From an uncultured Roseicyclus sp. (GTDB taxonomy: Bacteria; Pseudomonadota; Alphaproteobacteria; Rhodobacterales; Rhodobacteraceae), in contig CANLEH010000007.1 of NCBI GenBank assembly GCA_947489665.1, forward strand, positions 1-64,000: a stretch of 64,000 nucleotides of DNA, written 5' to 3'. Under the pieces are notes generated by a model, which was not told where the DNA came from, did no database searches, and saw only the letters and a list, made by a program, of their open reading frames with translations. Positions 33,460 to 42,992 of the stretch are shown here, piece by piece (the stretch's first letter is position 1; every line of letters begins with the position of its first letter). The translations under genes and the position numbers were made by a program.

Positions 33460-34151
33460 TAGTCAAGCTGCCTGCTGAGGAGCGTTGAGAATTCGTCAGC
33501 AAATCCTTCGAAGGTCGCCACGATCTCATCCGCATCGCTGGATAGCTTGTTGTAGAGGATCACGGCCGGGATAGCCGCGAGAAGACCCAAGCCCGTGGCG
33601 AGAAGCGCCTCAGCGATGCCGGGGGCCACAACGGCAAGCGAAGTCTGACCTGAGATGGCGATTTCCTGAAACGACCGCATAATGCCCCAGACGGTGCCAA
33701 AGAGACCCACGAAGGGTGCCGTCGCGCCAGTCGTAGCCAGAAAGTTCAGCCCGTTGGTCATCCGCTGGCTTTCGCGGGCGATGGCGACGTCCATCGACCG
33801 GTCCACACGCTGCTGCACACCGGGGATCAGCGCGCCATCATCGCGAAGCGACCGACGCCATTCGGTCATACCGGCAACAAAGACCCGTTCCGAGGCAGAG
33901 CCCGGCGCATCGGCCACCTGGTCGTAAAGCTCATCCAACGGCTCGCCCGACCAGAAGGCCGCATCAAACCCTGCCGCATTGCTGCGCGCCTTTCGGAACA
34001 TTGCGAATTTCGCGAAAGCAATCGCCCACACCCAGACAGAGGCGACAATCAGCGCCACCATCACGAGTTGAACGATGAAACTTGCACGGAAGAAAAGGGC
34101 GACGAGGGTGAAATCCGCCTCGGTCGCCAAAGCGAGCGTCTCTGTTTCCAT
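33459..34151 (-). CDS. tolQ: Tol-Pal system protein TolQ
   Basis: A 230-residue MotA/TolQ/ExbB proton channel protein with three membrane helices (about 17-40, 135-158, 168-192). The conserved region GLNFLATTGATAPFVGLFGTVWGIM surrounds the channel-lining positions of helices 2 and 3. It energises TolA movement with TolR. It is 112 bases downstream of ybgC, the largest gap in the tol segment, so an extra promoter may lie there. Confidence 0.96.
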   Translation of the reverse strand: METETLALATEADFTLVALFFRASFIVQLVMVALIVASVWVWAIAFAKFAMFRKARSNAAGFDAAFWSGEPLDELYDQVADAPGSASERVFVAGMTEWRRSLRDDGALIPGVQQRVDRSMDVAIARESQRMTNGLNFLATTGATAPFVGLFGTVWGIMRSFQEIAISGQTSLAVVAPGIAEALLATGLGLLAAIPAVILYNKLSSDADEIVATFEGFADEFSTLLSRQLD

Positions 34152-34263
34152 AACTGGTTTGCTGTCCTCTGCCCGGCCTCAATCGTAAAGGGCGCGATTT
34201 TTGATGCGCCTCATTTGAGCGTTAGATTAACAGCAATAAAGGGTTATGGCGAACACTTCTGCG

Positions 34264-34674
34264 TCACGGGCCATCACTTGCCGCGATTGCTGTGACTTTT
34301 GCGCGAATATCCGCCGGAAGACGGGCCGCACGCCCTGTTTCATTGAGGATCACAACCTTGATCCGCGCCTCCAGCAGCACCTCTTCCCCTCGCAAGATAC
34401 GCTGTGGCATGTCGAAAGAAGCGCCTTTGAGGGTGTCGAGGCGGGTCTCAACCACCAATTCATCGTCATAACGGGCGGGTTTGAGGTAATCGGCCTCCAC
34501 CCGGCGCACGGCGAAAACCAGCCCCGCCGCTTTCATGTCCAACTGGCTGATGCCCGCTGCGCGCACCATTTCGGATCGTCCGCGTTCAAGGTATTTGAGG
34601 TAGTTCGCATAGTAGACGATCGCCGCCAGGTCGACGTCTTCATAGTAAACGCGAAGAGGCCAGTGGTGGATCAT
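34264..34674 (-). CDS. ybgC: Tol-Pal-associated acyl-CoA thioesterase YbgC
   Basis: A 136-residue hotdog thioesterase of the YbgC/4-hydroxybenzoyl-CoA family. The signature VYYEDVDLAAIVYYANYLKYLERGR is present with catalytic Asp15; the usual His two residues before the Asn is Tyr here. The ATG at 34674 overlaps the stop of the upstream gene by 4 bases. YbgC commonly opens tol-pal operons and is thought to act on acyl groups in the envelope; its true substrate is unsettled. Confidence 0.93.
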   Translation of the reverse strand: MIHHWPLRVYYEDVDLAAIVYYANYLKYLERGRSEMVRAAGISQLDMKAAGLVFAVRRVEADYLKPARYDDELVVETRLDTLKGASFDMPQRILRGEEVLLEARIKVVILNETGRAARLPADIRAKVTAIAASDGP

Positions 34675-35300
34675 TGCACGGCTCCAATCCGGGCCGCGAT
34701 CCGCAGGCAAGTGGCAGGTTCAGTCGAGGCAACCGGTAGGACCGGATCGTATCCCGCCCGGATCACATCCGCGATCTCGGGCCGCAATACAGCTGCCCCG
34801 TTTTCAAGCACCGCAAGCGGCGATGTCCCAAGGAACGCCTGATCCGACCAGAGCAGGATCGTTTGCACCACCTGGCTCAGCGCAATTGTCTCCGCCGGGG
34901 CGGCGGACATCGCCTCGTCCATCCGGACGAACACAAAGGCCGCCTTGATCCCGCCATCGGCATCGAACCGGAAGCTGCGATACTGGTTTGCATCTGCGCC
35001 TTTAAGCCGTGCGACCGTCGGCGCAAGGTCAGGGATCAACCGGTCCAGATCGGGCACCTCGACCAATTCATCCCAGTCGCGGATGAAGAAGATCATCAGG
35101 TTTGCGCCAAGCTCAGGGTCCGTCTCGGCCATCTTGTGATCAGCCAGCGCGACCACCGCTTCGATCGCGCCTTTCAGGACGCTGACCGTCGCATCATCGA
35201 CGCCAAACACCACCGGCACGATAGGCCGCCCCCAGCGGGCAAACAGGAATTGTCCGTCGGCGCGCGTGAAAAGGGCCTCGATCTCGGTCGCGTCGCTCAT
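34671..35300 (-). CDS. Conserved hypothetical protein between ruvB and ybgC
   Basis: A 209-residue soluble protein with no signal peptide or membrane segment. It has an alpha/beta look, with repeated acidic stretches and a strand pair FLFARWGRPIVPVVFGV near the N-terminus. I do not recognise a family. It overlaps the upstream gene by 4 bases and ybgC by 4 bases, so its translation is tied to both, and coupling with Tol or RuvABC production is likely at the expression level. Function unknown. Confidence 0.75.
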   Translation of the reverse strand: MSDATEIEALFTRADGQFLFARWGRPIVPVVFGVDDATVSVLKGAIEAVVALADHKMAETDPELGANLMIFFIRDWDELVEVPDLDRLIPDLAPTVARLKGADANQYRSFRFDADGGIKAAFVFVRMDEAMSAAPAETIALSQVVQTILLWSDQAFLGTSPLAVLENGAAVLRPEIADVIRAGYDPVLPVASTEPATCLRIAARIGAVQ

Positions 35301-36112
35301 TCAAACCAATCCGAAATCGCCGCGCGGAAGGCCGCATCATTCCCAAGCCCAAACACCCGATCCGGACTGCCCGAGGATCGAATGATCGCCGCACCGGCGC
35401 CATCGCTGACGCGCAAACCAAGTGCTCCCATATCCAGCCCGCAAGCGTGGGGCTGGCAGCCTGTCGCGATCACCCAATCGCCCACCTGCATGACCTCACC
35501 ACCAACCAGAAGCCGCACCCAAAGGTCCTGCATCTCCCATGTTTGCAGGATGTCCGCCAATCGCGCGCGCTCGCTGGCATCTTCCAAAATGTCTGAGCCA
35601 TGCGCACCGATCCAACGGGTGACATCTGCACCGGGCTCGGCGGGGTCCACAGGCGGGGCGTAATGAAAGGTCTCGGAATAGGCATCGCCCTGCCAACGCA
35701 GCGTGACAAGCGGCACAAGGATGTTGGTGTCCGTCCGGTCGATTTCGATCGCATCGCCATCGATGCGGATCTCGACAAACCAGCCATCGCAGTCGCTGAT
35801 CGGTTGCGAATAGTCGACCCCATCCGCCCCGACCCGCAGGATATAAGTGGCCCCTCCGCAGGAATTTCCGCCGTGATGGTGGGTCGCCAGCACCCAGTCG
35901 AACCCCGCGTCGGAGGGCGCCTGCCATTGCACAAACCAGCGTCCATCCTCGGGCAAGGGCAATTGGGTCTGATTGTGCCAGAGCGTGAACTGAAAATTTG
36001 CCCCGACCGCATGGATCTCGCCAAACCGTGTATCGACCCGCTCAGCATAGTCCAGTTCGACCTGAGCGTTCGCCGCCCCAGCCAAGGCAAGGAGTATCGC
36101 CAGCCATCTCAT
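35297..36112 (-). CDS. Secreted hypothetical protein downstream of ruvB
   Basis: A 271-residue protein with a signal peptide (about 1-17, ending ANAQ) and then a beta-rich domain. There are notable clusters [18 protein letters not shown] (about 75-95) and [20 protein letters not shown] (about 218-238), whose His and Cys could bind metal or form disulfides. No family recognised. ATG 36112 overlaps the ruvB stop by 4 bases, and the next gene overlaps by 4, so it is embedded in the ruv-tol block. Confidence 0.75.
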   Translation of the reverse strand: MRWLAILLALAGAANAQVELDYAERVDTRFGEIHAVGANFQFTLWHNQTQLPLPEDGRWFVQWQAPSDAGFDWVLATHHHGGNSCGGATYILRVGADGVDYSQPISDCDGWFVEIRIDGDAIEIDRTDTNILVPLVTLRWQGDAYSETFHYAPPVDPAEPGADVTRWIGAHGSDILEDASERARLADILQTWEMQDLWVRLLVGGEVMQVGDWVIATGCQPHACGLDMGALGLRVSDGAGAAIIRSSGSPDRVFGLGNDAAFRAAISDWFE

Positions 36113-37134
36113 AGCAATTCCCCCTGATCCGGACGCTTCGGCGCGGCAAGCCCCAGATGGCTCCACCCTTTATGGGCCAGCATCCGCCCGCGCGGCGTGC
36201 GTGCGATCAGGCCCTGTTGCAGGAGGAAGGGCTCAATCACCTCTTCCAGCGCATCACGCGGCTCCGCCAGCGCGGCGGCGACAGTTTCAATCCCGACCGG
36301 CCCGCCGTGGTAATTCTCCGCGATCAGCGACAGGTAACGCCGATCCGCACCATCGAGGCCCAGTTCATCGACACCGAGCCGTGTCAGCGCGCTGTCGGCA
36401 ATGGATTGGCTGAGCCGCCCGTCCCCTTCGACCACCGCAAAGTCGATCACCCGGCGCAACAATCGCCCGGCGATCCGCGGCGTGCCCCGCGCCCGTTTGG
36501 CGATTTCGCGCGTGCCCTCTGGGTCGGCTTCAATCCCTGCAAGCCGCGCACCCCGTGCAACGATCAGGTCCAGTTCATTTTCGGTGTAGAAGTTCAGGCG
36601 CGTGGGAATGCCGAAGCGATCGCGCAAGGGGGTTGTCAGAAGCCCCAGTCGCGTTGTCGCGCCGACCAGCGTGAAAGGCTGCAACTCGATGCGCACGGTC
36701 CGGGCAGCGGGGCCTTCGCCGATCACCAGATCCAGCTCAAAGTCTTCCAGCGCTGGGTACAGCACCTCTTCCACCGCCGGGTTGAGCCGATGGATTTCGT
36801 CGATGAATAGAACGTCCCGCGCTTCCAGGTTCGTCAGGATCGCGGCCAAATCACCAGCCTTGGCCAACACTGGGCCCGAGGTCATGCGAAAGCCCACCCC
36901 CAGCTCTTTCGCCATGATCTGCGCCAGCGTTGTCTTGCCGAGGCCCGGCGGGCCATGGAACAACACGTGATCCATCGCTTCGCCGCGCCGCTTGGCGCTT
37001 TCGATGAACACGCGCAGATTGGCGCGGGCCTCTTCCTGACCGGTGAAATCGTCCAGGCTTTGCGGACGCAAAGCGCGGTCATCCTCGGGCAGTTTGTCCG
37101 GGCGCAGGGTGGGATCGGAGTCGGTCATGTTCAT
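36109..37134 (-). CDS. ruvB: Holliday junction branch migration DNA helicase RuvB
   Basis: A 341-residue AAA+ motor that drives branch migration with RuvA. Walker A is GPPGLGKT (61-68), Walker B is [10 protein letters not shown] (near 110-119), and the C-terminal winged helix is intact ([16 protein letters not shown]). Standard length. ATG 37134 is used, but ATG 37128 (two codons in) is also possible. It lies 28 bases after ruvA. Confidence 0.97.
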   Translation of the reverse strand: MNMTDSDPTLRPDKLPEDDRALRPQSLDDFTGQEEARANLRVFIESAKRRGEAMDHVLFHGPPGLGKTTLAQIMAKELGVGFRMTSGPVLAKAGDLAAILTNLEARDVLFIDEIHRLNPAVEEVLYPALEDFELDLVIGEGPAARTVRIELQPFTLVGATTRLGLLTTPLRDRFGIPTRLNFYTENELDLIVARGARLAGIEADPEGTREIAKRARGTPRIAGRLLRRVIDFAVVEGDGRLSQSIADSALTRLGVDELGLDGADRRYLSLIAENYHGGPVGIETVAAALAEPRDALEEVIEPFLLQQGLIARTPRGRMLAHKGWSHLGLAAPKRPDQGELL

Positions 37135-37162
37135 CGCTTATGTCCCGTCGCCGCCCGCGCCG

Positions 37163-37819
37163 CTAGTCCTTGGGCGCCAGCAATCGCAGTGCTGCGCGGA
37201 TCAAGCCGGACGTATCGCTTTCGCCATCCGCCGCCTCAGCCACGGCACGGGCCGCGTCTGCGGGCGCGTAGCCAAGGTTTTGCAGGGCTGACAAAGCCTC
37301 GGCCTGCGCATTGGATGCCGCCGCACGTGGCTTGGATACTGGCGCATCCTCAATAACCAAAGGCTCCGCCGCGTCATCCCCCATCGCAGCCCCGAGGGAG
37401 CCGCCCTGCGCCATCGCCGCAGGGGCCTTGTCCCTCAACTCATTGACCACGCGCTGCGCCAATTTCGGCCCAACGCCCTGCGCGGCCTTCACAGCCGACG
37501 CATCGCCAAGTGCGATCGCGCGCGCCACACCTTCTGCGCCCAAGGTGCCAAGGATCGCCATGGAGGCCTTGGCACCAACGCCTTGAACGGAAATCAGCAA
37601 CCGATGCCATTCTCGCTCATAAGGCGTTGTGAACCCGAACAGCTGCAGCAGGTCTTCCCGCACCAAAAGCTCGGTATAAAGCGACACAACCTCGCCCGGG
37701 CCGGGCAACGCGGCCAGCGTCCGATCTGAGCAATGCACCACATAGCCCACGCCACCCACATCGATCAGCGCATGATCATTTGCACGGTAATCCAAACGGC
37801 CTGTCAGCTTGCCGATCAT
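37163..37819 (-). CDS. ruvA: Holliday junction branch migration protein RuvA
   Basis: A 218-residue DNA-binding protein that recognises four-way junctions. The N-terminal OB fold starts [11 protein letters not shown]; the double helix-hairpin-helix region includes [18 protein letters not shown] and [13 protein letters not shown]; the C-terminal domain that contacts RuvB ends [11 protein letters not shown] 37819 overlaps ruvC by 4 bases. A longer frame to 37927 lies inside ruvC. Confidence 0.97.
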   Translation of the reverse strand: MIGKLTGRLDYRANDHALIDVGGVGYVVHCSDRTLAALPGPGEVVSLYTELLVREDLLQLFGFTTPYEREWHRLLISVQGVGAKASMAILGTLGAEGVARAIALGDASAVKAAQGVGPKLAQRVVNELRDKAPAAMAQGGSLGAAMGDDAAEPLVIEDAPVSKPRAAASNAQAEALSALQNLGYAPADAARAVAEAADGESDTSGLIRAALRLLAPKD

Positions 37820-38319
37820 GACGCGGCCCCGATTGCGGCTGCCAACCGGCCCGACGTTGCAGCATGGAAGGAATGGCAGATTGCTATCGCCAAAGCGTCG
37901 GCGGCATCCGCATTCTCTGGCGCGCATCCGGGCAATTGCAGGCGCACCATGTGGTCAATCTGTCGCTTGTCCGCATGGCCCACGCCGACAACCGCCTTTT
38001 TCACGGCATTGGGCGCATATTCCGCAACCGACAAGCCCGCCTGTGCCGGCACCAGCATCGCGATGCCGCGCGCCTGCCCCAGCTTCAACGTGCCTGCCCC
38101 ATCGCGGTTCACAAAGGTCTGCTCGACTGCGGCCGTCTCAGGCGCATAGCGCGCGACGACGTCAGTCAGTTGAATGTGAAGCGACAGCAACCGGTCCGCC
38201 AGATCGGTGCCTGTGCTTTTGCAGGTGCCATTGGCAACATGGCTCAGCCGCCCATTTTCGGCGTCGACCACACCCCAGCCCAGACATCTCAGCCCGGGGT
38301 CTATTCCAATGATCCGCAT
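37816..38319 (-). CDS. ruvC: Crossover junction endodeoxyribonuclease RuvC
   Basis: A 167-residue Holliday junction resolvase. The four catalytic acidic residues are all present: Asp7 (GIDPG), Glu66 (AVEQTF), Asp138 and Asp141 (ENADAADAL). The start MRIIGID at 38319 is the family start. It is the first gene of the long minus-strand block that runs through ruvAB, tol-pal and ftsH, with its promoter in the 38320-38667 spacer. Confidence 0.97.
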   Translation of the reverse strand: MRIIGIDPGLRCLGWGVVDAENGRLSHVANGTCKSTGTDLADRLLSLHIQLTDVVARYAPETAAVEQTFVNRDGAGTLKLGQARGIAMLVPAQAGLSVAEYAPNAVKKAVVGVGHADKRQIDHMVRLQLPGCAPENADAADALAIAICHSFHAATSGRLAAAIGAAS

Positions 38320-38667
38320 GCCCTGCTCTTCCCGCCTGTGTCCGGCCTTTGCGCGACGGTTAGCACGAAACGCGAACATCGCCAAGCGAAGCCTGTGCAA
38401 AGACGATTTTCGACGCGGCGATGTCGCTTTCAGACCGTGCGATAGATTTGCGACATTTTTCTGCAGATTTTCGACATCACGATCACGGATTCTTGTATGA
38501 AAAACGGTAGGTTACGCCGAGTTTGAGCTATGCAGAAAATGCATGGAACCCATGCAAAAAAATCGTCTTGTATGGCGCGATTTCCAACCCTAGATGCCGT
38601 TCAGCTTGAGGCGGCGAAATTCCTCGCCGGACAAGTGAGAAACACAAAACTGGAAAGGATGAGACCT
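38320..38667. other. Intergenic spacer between ruvC and the DUF1127 gene
   Basis: A 348-base divergent spacer must carry the promoters of ruvC (-) and the DUF1127 gene (+). It is more AT-rich than its surroundings. The clearest element is a 17-base palindrome TGCATGG-aac-CCATGCA at 38540-38556, followed by seven A, about 220 bases from the ruvC start and 110 bases from the DUF1127 start. No credible gene or RNA was seen in it. Confidence 0.6.
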
Positions 38668-38871
38668 ATGGCCATCATCACCAATCGCCCGCTCGGCGCG
38701 GGGTTCAACGCCACCCGGATCTTCTCCGATCTGGTTGCAAAAGTCGCTGCCTGGAATGACGCGCGCGTCACTCGCAAAGCGCTGTCGGCCCTGTCGAACC
38801 GTGAACTCGACGATCTCGGCCTGAACCGCGGAGACATCGAAGACATCGCAGCTGGCCGTCACGTCCGCTGA
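38668..38871 (+). CDS. DUF1127 domain protein
   Basis: A 67-residue cytoplasmic protein with a C-terminal DUF1127 motif (RKALSALSNRELDDLGLNRGDIEDIA). Small proteins of this family in alphaproteobacteria have been linked to RNA turnover and phosphate or stress responses; its role here is not determined. The start at 38668 has GGAAAGGA at a reasonable distance. It stands alone, with its own strong terminator just downstream, which suits an abundant short transcript. Confidence 0.9.
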   Translation: MAIITNRPLGAGFNATRIFSDLVAKVAAWNDARVTRKALSALSNRELDDLGLNRGDIEDIAAGRHVR

Positions 38872-38892
38872 TCTGCGACTGCTCTCAATAAG

Positions 38893-38931
38893 AAAAGGGC
38901 GACCGGTGGGACATCCGGTCGCCCTTTTTTT
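38893..38931 (+). terminator. Strong rho-independent terminator after the DUF1127 gene
   Basis: AAAAGGGCGACCGG pairs with CCGGTCGCCCTTTTTTT around a TGGGACAT loop. An 11-bp GC stem and seven T make it the strongest terminator in the window, 22 bases after the stop codon. The A tract on the left would also let it end minus-strand transcripts. Confidence 0.92.
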
Positions 38932-38997
38932 GTGTCGGTGACGGGGTGGGACGACCCCGCAACCAGTTCAAAACATCAGATGCGAAGCGCGCGCTGT

Positions 38998-39372
38998 TTA
39001 GCGCAGGCCGCTCGCAATCAGTGCGTTAATCTCATCGATGCGGTCCACACCCCACATGGTCAGCGCATCAGGAAGCAAGATGATACCGGCGATCTGCTCA
39101 AAGCTGGACCCTGAAAGCAGGCTCTGCACTTCAAGCGTGTAGACTTCGACCCCAAGGAACCAGATCAGGTAGGACTTCACGGCCGCCACAACAAAGAGCG
39201 ACAGCATGAGTCCCTTGAGCGGGAACGCGAACCGAAGACGGGACGAAGGTTGACCGATCGCAGTGACTACACCGTCAGGATGGACAACAAAGCCCATTCC
39301 GCCACGCTTCCGACGCCGAGAGCGTTGGATGCGGTGCAACCGCGACTGGAACTGTTCAGTTTCATTTACCAT
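38998..39372 (-). CDS. Small membrane protein, hypothetical
   Basis: A 124-residue protein. The N-terminal 25 residues are strongly basic (RIQRSRRRKRGG), then one hydrophobic segment (about 50-72, FPLKGLMLSLFVVAAVKSYL) and a C-terminal part rich in hydrophobic residues (SGSSFEQIAGIILLPDALTMWGVD). No recognised family. It lies between the DUF1127 terminator and prmA, on the same strand as prmA but about 110 bases before it, so it is likely a separate transcript. Confidence 0.7.
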   Translation of the reverse strand: MVNETEQFQSRLHRIQRSRRRKRGGMGFVVHPDGVVTAIGQPSSRLRFAFPLKGLMLSLFVVAAVKSYLIWFLGVEVYTLEVQSLLSGSSFEQIAGIILLPDALTMWGVDRIDEINALIASGLR

Positions 39373-39482
39373 TGGGCAGCTCTAACACAACATTGCTGCC
39401 CCCACCGGGAATTTACATAGCAATTCTCTGGCTTAATTGCGACAGATTTTAGGCAACTCCTTTGCGCCAATCTGACGTTACG

Positions 39483-40355
39483 TCATTTTCGCCGCTGAAG
39501 CGTCAGGGTCGTCCATTCTCCGATTTCATCACGCGATCTCAGGTCAAATCCGACGGCGCCATAGGCCGTGACAACCTCGTCGGCTTGGGGGTTCAAGATG
39601 CCGGACAGGATCACATGGCCATCCGCTGCTGTATGGGCTGCCATAGACGGTGCCAGATCAACCAACGGTCCTTTCAAAATGTTAGCAAAAACAAGGTCAT
39701 AAGGTGCATTTTCCTGCAAATCCGGGTGTTCAAAGCCGGCCGCTTCAACGCAATTCACATACGCCTCAACACCGTTCGCACGGGCATTCGCCACAGCCGT
39801 TTCAACCGCCTGTGCATCAATGTCGGACGCCATCACCGATCGGTTCAAAACCTTCGCGGCCGCAATCGCCAGAACAGCCGTTCCGCAACCGATATCAGCG
39901 ACAGATTCCGGCAAATTCCGATCCGTAAACAGTTTGTCCACGGCCTCAAGACACCCTTTTGTGGTCCCGTGATGCCCGGTTCCGAACGCCATCGCAGCCT
40001 CGATTAACAGCGGAACCGACTCAGATGGCACCTTGTCAGCATCATGGCTGCCATAAACAAAGAAGCGTCCCGCCTCGACCGGATGCAATTCGCGCCGCAC
40101 CTGTGCCACCCAATCCGTCTCGGGCAATTCCGATACGGCAAACTCCTTCGCCCCAAAGGCTCTCGACAGGATGGCCAAGGCGACCTCATCGGGGGCCTCG
40201 ATGAAATAGGCCCCAACCTCCCACAGACCTGAATCGTCCTCGACCTCGAAGACACCCACTCCGGTCGGCGTCGGATCAATCTCCTCCAGCGCAAGGCCAA
40301 GTGCCTCGGCCTTTGGTTTGTCGGTCAATGTTGTCAGAGCAGTCCAGGTGGGCAT
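39483..40355 (-). CDS. prmA: Ribosomal protein L11 methyltransferase
   Basis: A 290-residue SAM-dependent methyltransferase that modifies ribosomal protein L11. The SAM motif is VADIGCGTAVLAIAAAKV (about 168-185), preceded by AFGTGHHGTTKGCLE, and the target-site motif is FANILKGPLVDLAP. The N-terminal substrate domain is present. It stands alone on the minus strand and ends about 110 bases from the small membrane protein gene. Confidence 0.93.
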   Translation of the reverse strand: MPTWTALTTLTDKPKAEALGLALEEIDPTPTGVGVFEVEDDSGLWEVGAYFIEAPDEVALAILSRAFGAKEFAVSELPETDWVAQVRRELHPVEAGRFFVYGSHDADKVPSESVPLLIEAAMAFGTGHHGTTKGCLEAVDKLFTDRNLPESVADIGCGTAVLAIAAAKVLNRSVMASDIDAQAVETAVANARANGVEAYVNCVEAAGFEHPDLQENAPYDLVFANILKGPLVDLAPSMAAHTAADGHVILSGILNPQADEVVTAYGAVGFDLRSRDEIGEWTTLTLQRRK

Positions 40356-40491
40356 GGGGCCTCCAATTCTCAGTCAAAGGACCGCTATCCGCTTCGTTGC
40401 GCAATGGCAAACAAGGCGATGGTATTCCTGACTACACCCTGAGGTGGAAATGCCTCTATCCTCCGGATCACATACAAAAGGAGCCCCAATC

Positions 40492-40911
40492 ATGTTCCGT
40501 GGACCCCGTGGCCTGATCATTGGCCTGCTTTGCGCGGCTGTTGCCATCGGCTTTGCCATCACCTTCGGCCTTCGCGGCTCTAATCAGGATGCCGACACAG
40601 TGCGGGCCTTCCTGAACCATCTGGCAGCTGAAGAGATCACGCAGGCTCACGGCCTTCTGCACAACTCGATCACCGAGCGCTTGCCTGAGGAAGAATTGCG
40701 CGCCTCGGTTGCGGGGCTGCAAACCTTTGACGACATCTCATTCCCATCGTTCAGCTTTTCCACATCCAACGGAACGCGCACGACCGAGTTGACGGGCACC
40801 GGAACAACTGCCAGCGGATGCGAAAGCGCGCTCGATTTCGAGCTGCTGAACGGCGTCATCACCTATTTCAACATCGAACCGCTTTGCCTGGGCGGCGCGA
40901 CCGACACCTAG
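40492..40911 (+). CDS. Hypothetical protein with N-terminal membrane anchor
   Basis: A 139-residue protein: one N-terminal hydrophobic segment (about 7-26, RGLIIGLLCAAVAIGFAITF), then a small periplasmic domain with SNQDADTVRAFLNHLAAEE, GLLHNSITERLPEEELR and an internal threonine/serine-rich stretch. Two Cys near the C-terminus (TASGCESA and EPLCLGG) could form a disulfide. The helical start and following beta strands are reminiscent of DUF4864/NTF2-like lipid or cargo-binding domains, but this is weak. GGAG precedes the ATG at 40492. It ends 3 bases from the MFS gene. Confidence 0.72.
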   Translation: MFRGPRGLIIGLLCAAVAIGFAITFGLRGSNQDADTVRAFLNHLAAEEITQAHGLLHNSITERLPEEELRASVAGLQTFDDISFPSFSFSTSNGTRTTELTGTGTTASGCESALDFELLNGVITYFNIEPLCLGGATDT

Positions 40912-40914
40912 ACC

Positions 40915-42162
40915 CTATTCGGCGTGCTGCGCCGCGCCTCGGGTCAGCACAGTCTCGTTGCCCTCTTTCGGGTGGCGTGGCACGAGGCAGGAGAGCCCGA
41001 GCGAGATGCACGCCATCGCGGCCGCAGCGACGAACACAGCCGTGGGTGAGGTCAACCAAAGGTAGCCAAGACCCGCAGGCAGGAACACGGCTGCAATGTG
41101 ATTGATGGTGAACGCCACGGCAGCGGTGGGGGCAATATCGGCGGGATCAGCAATCTTCTGGAAATAGGTTTTGATCGCCAAAGCCAGCGCAAAGAAGATG
41201 TGGTTCACAACGTACAAGACCGCGGCAAATACAAAGCCCCAATCAAAGATGTAAAGGCCCGCATACAACACGAAGACGGCGGCCAGGCCTGAATATTCCA
41301 CGATCAGTGCCAGACGTTCCCCAAAGCGTGCCACCACACTGCCGAGCATTGGCGCCACAACAATGTTGACCAAAAGCGTCACCATATAGAGCGAGGTGAT
41401 GTGATGCACCTCGAACCCGTAGCGCTCGACCATCATGAAGCCCGCGAAAACGACGAAGATCTGCCGCCGCGCGCCGGACATGAACTGCAGTGCATAATAA
41501 AGCCAATAGCGCCGCCGCAGCACCATCTGCTTGCGTTGTGGATTGGGGCTTTCAAATTGCGGATAGATCAGGAAACAGACCAACGCCAGCAAAGCGGTCG
41601 CCCCACCTGACACCCAATAAACAAGGTCGTAGCTAAGATCGTACGTCCGCCAAGTGACCACAATCAACAGATAGGCCAGCAGGGTGGCGCCTGAACCCAC
41701 GCTGAGCAACCAACCCAGTACCTGCGGGGCGCGATCCTTCTCGATCCACTGCAATTGCAGGCTCTGATTCACAGTCTCGTAGTAGTGGAAGCCGATTGAA
41801 CTGATCAGTGTCACAAACAGCAATCCACCCAGCGAGGGGAACTGTGCCGTCAGCGCCGTCGCGACACCCAGCAAGATGAGGGAGACCAGGCCAAGCACCT
41901 GCTCGCGGATAAAGAGCAGCAGGAAAATCACGCCAATCGCCAGGAATCCCGGGATTTCGCGCACCGTGTGCAGCCAGCCAATGTCCGAGCCATCAAAGCT
42001 CGCAACCTCGATGACGAAGTTGTTCAAAAGCGCCGACCATGTTGCAAAGGCCACCGGCATGGCAAAGGCCATCACCGCCAACAGCGCAATGGGCGTGCGC
42101 CAGAAGGGCAGCTGACGCCCCTCATCCAGGGACGTGATCTTCAAGGTATCACCAATCGCCAT
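40915..42162 (-). CDS. MFS family transporter
   Basis: A 415-residue integral membrane protein with about 12 hydrophobic helices, split by a cytoplasmic loop near residues 200-215 (ESPNPQRKQMVLRRRYW). It looks like a major facilitator superfamily exporter or importer; there is no clear substrate signature, and family-level identification from sequence alone is limited. It is convergent with the preceding small gene (3 bases) and its start is 77 bases from the divergent methyltransferase gene. Confidence 0.8.
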   Translation of the reverse strand: MAIGDTLKITSLDEGRQLPFWRTPIALLAVMAFAMPVAFATWSALLNNFVIEVASFDGSDIGWLHTVREIPGFLAIGVIFLLLFIREQVLGLVSLILLGVATALTAQFPSLGGLLFVTLISSIGFHYYETVNQSLQLQWIEKDRAPQVLGWLLSVGSGATLLAYLLIVVTWRTYDLSYDLVYWVSGGATALLALVCFLIYPQFESPNPQRKQMVLRRRYWLYYALQFMSGARRQIFVVFAGFMMVERYGFEVHHITSLYMVTLLVNIVVAPMLGSVVARFGERLALIVEYSGLAAVFVLYAGLYIFDWGFVFAAVLYVVNHIFFALALAIKTYFQKIADPADIAPTAAVAFTINHIAAVFLPAGLGYLWLTSPTAVFVAAAAMACISLGLSCLVPRHPKEGNETVLTRGAAQHAE

Positions 42163-42239
42163 GCGGCTGGCTTACGCCTGTTTTGGGGGAATGGCGAGGG
42201 CTGGGATCGCGCAAGTCGGCGTGCAATACTGCACAGACT

Positions 42240-42860
42240 ATGGCCGACACCGCATCCCTCACCCAGCAATATGACCGCGCCGCGAACACCTGGGGCGATA
42301 AGATCCGCCTGCTTGGCTACGCGGATGGCTATCTGGGCTTTCTCACCGGCACTGGTTTACGCGCAAATGCGTCAGACCGGGTCTGCGATGTCGGGTGCGG
42401 CACCGGTGCCTTCGCAGACGGGTGGAGAGCGATCTACGGGCCCGAGGCCGACATCACGCTTCTCGATCCCTCCGCCCCGATGCTCGATCGGGCCGAGACC
42501 GCGTTGATCCGGCGCGGCGGGACGGCCAGCAAGGTCCAAAGCGGCATCGATGATTTTTGCCCTGACCAGCCGTTCGAACATTTGCTGATGGCCCATGTCA
42601 TTGAACATGTGGCCGACCCGCATGCGGCTTTGGCTACCTTGCGTTCATGGGTCGCGCCCGGGGCAAAGCTCTGGCTGGTGCTGTCAAAACCCCATTGGTG
42701 CAACGCGATCATCTGGCTGCAATGGCGGCACCGGACGTTCGAAATCCCTGAGACAGAGCGGCTTTTGGCTGCGGCCGGATGGCGGCTGGATCAGACTTAT
42801 GCCTTCCCCTCTGGCCCCCCGTCCCGCACCAGCCGTGGCTTCCTCGCGACGGCGGTCTAA
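42240..42860 (+). CDS. Class I SAM-dependent methyltransferase
   Basis: A 206-residue methyltransferase. SAM motif I is VCDVGCGTGAF (48-58), motif post-I is ITLLDPSAPMLDRA, and LLMAHVIEHVADP is the motif II region. The substrate is not apparent. The start at 42240 gives the usual N-terminus (MADTASLTQQYDRAA) but no ribosome binding site is obvious; an upstream in-frame ATG at 42191 or so sits right behind GGGGG. It is convergent with homospermidine synthase. Confidence 0.85.
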   Translation: MADTASLTQQYDRAANTWGDKIRLLGYADGYLGFLTGTGLRANASDRVCDVGCGTGAFADGWRAIYGPEADITLLDPSAPMLDRAETALIRRGGTASKVQSGIDDFCPDQPFEHLLMAHVIEHVADPHAALATLRSWVAPGAKLWLVLSKPHWCNAIIWLQWRHRTFEIPETERLLAAAGWRLDQTYAFPSGPPSRTSRGFLATAV

Positions 42861-42992
42861 GACCAAGGGCCCTCTTTGTTCCATGAAAATGCAAATCCGC
42901 CCTGCGCTGCACAGGCCGAACCGGGCTGGCGTCCCTTTGCGGGAGGGTGGGCGGGGCGATGGCGCGAGCCGAGCGTCGCACCGCCCGACACC

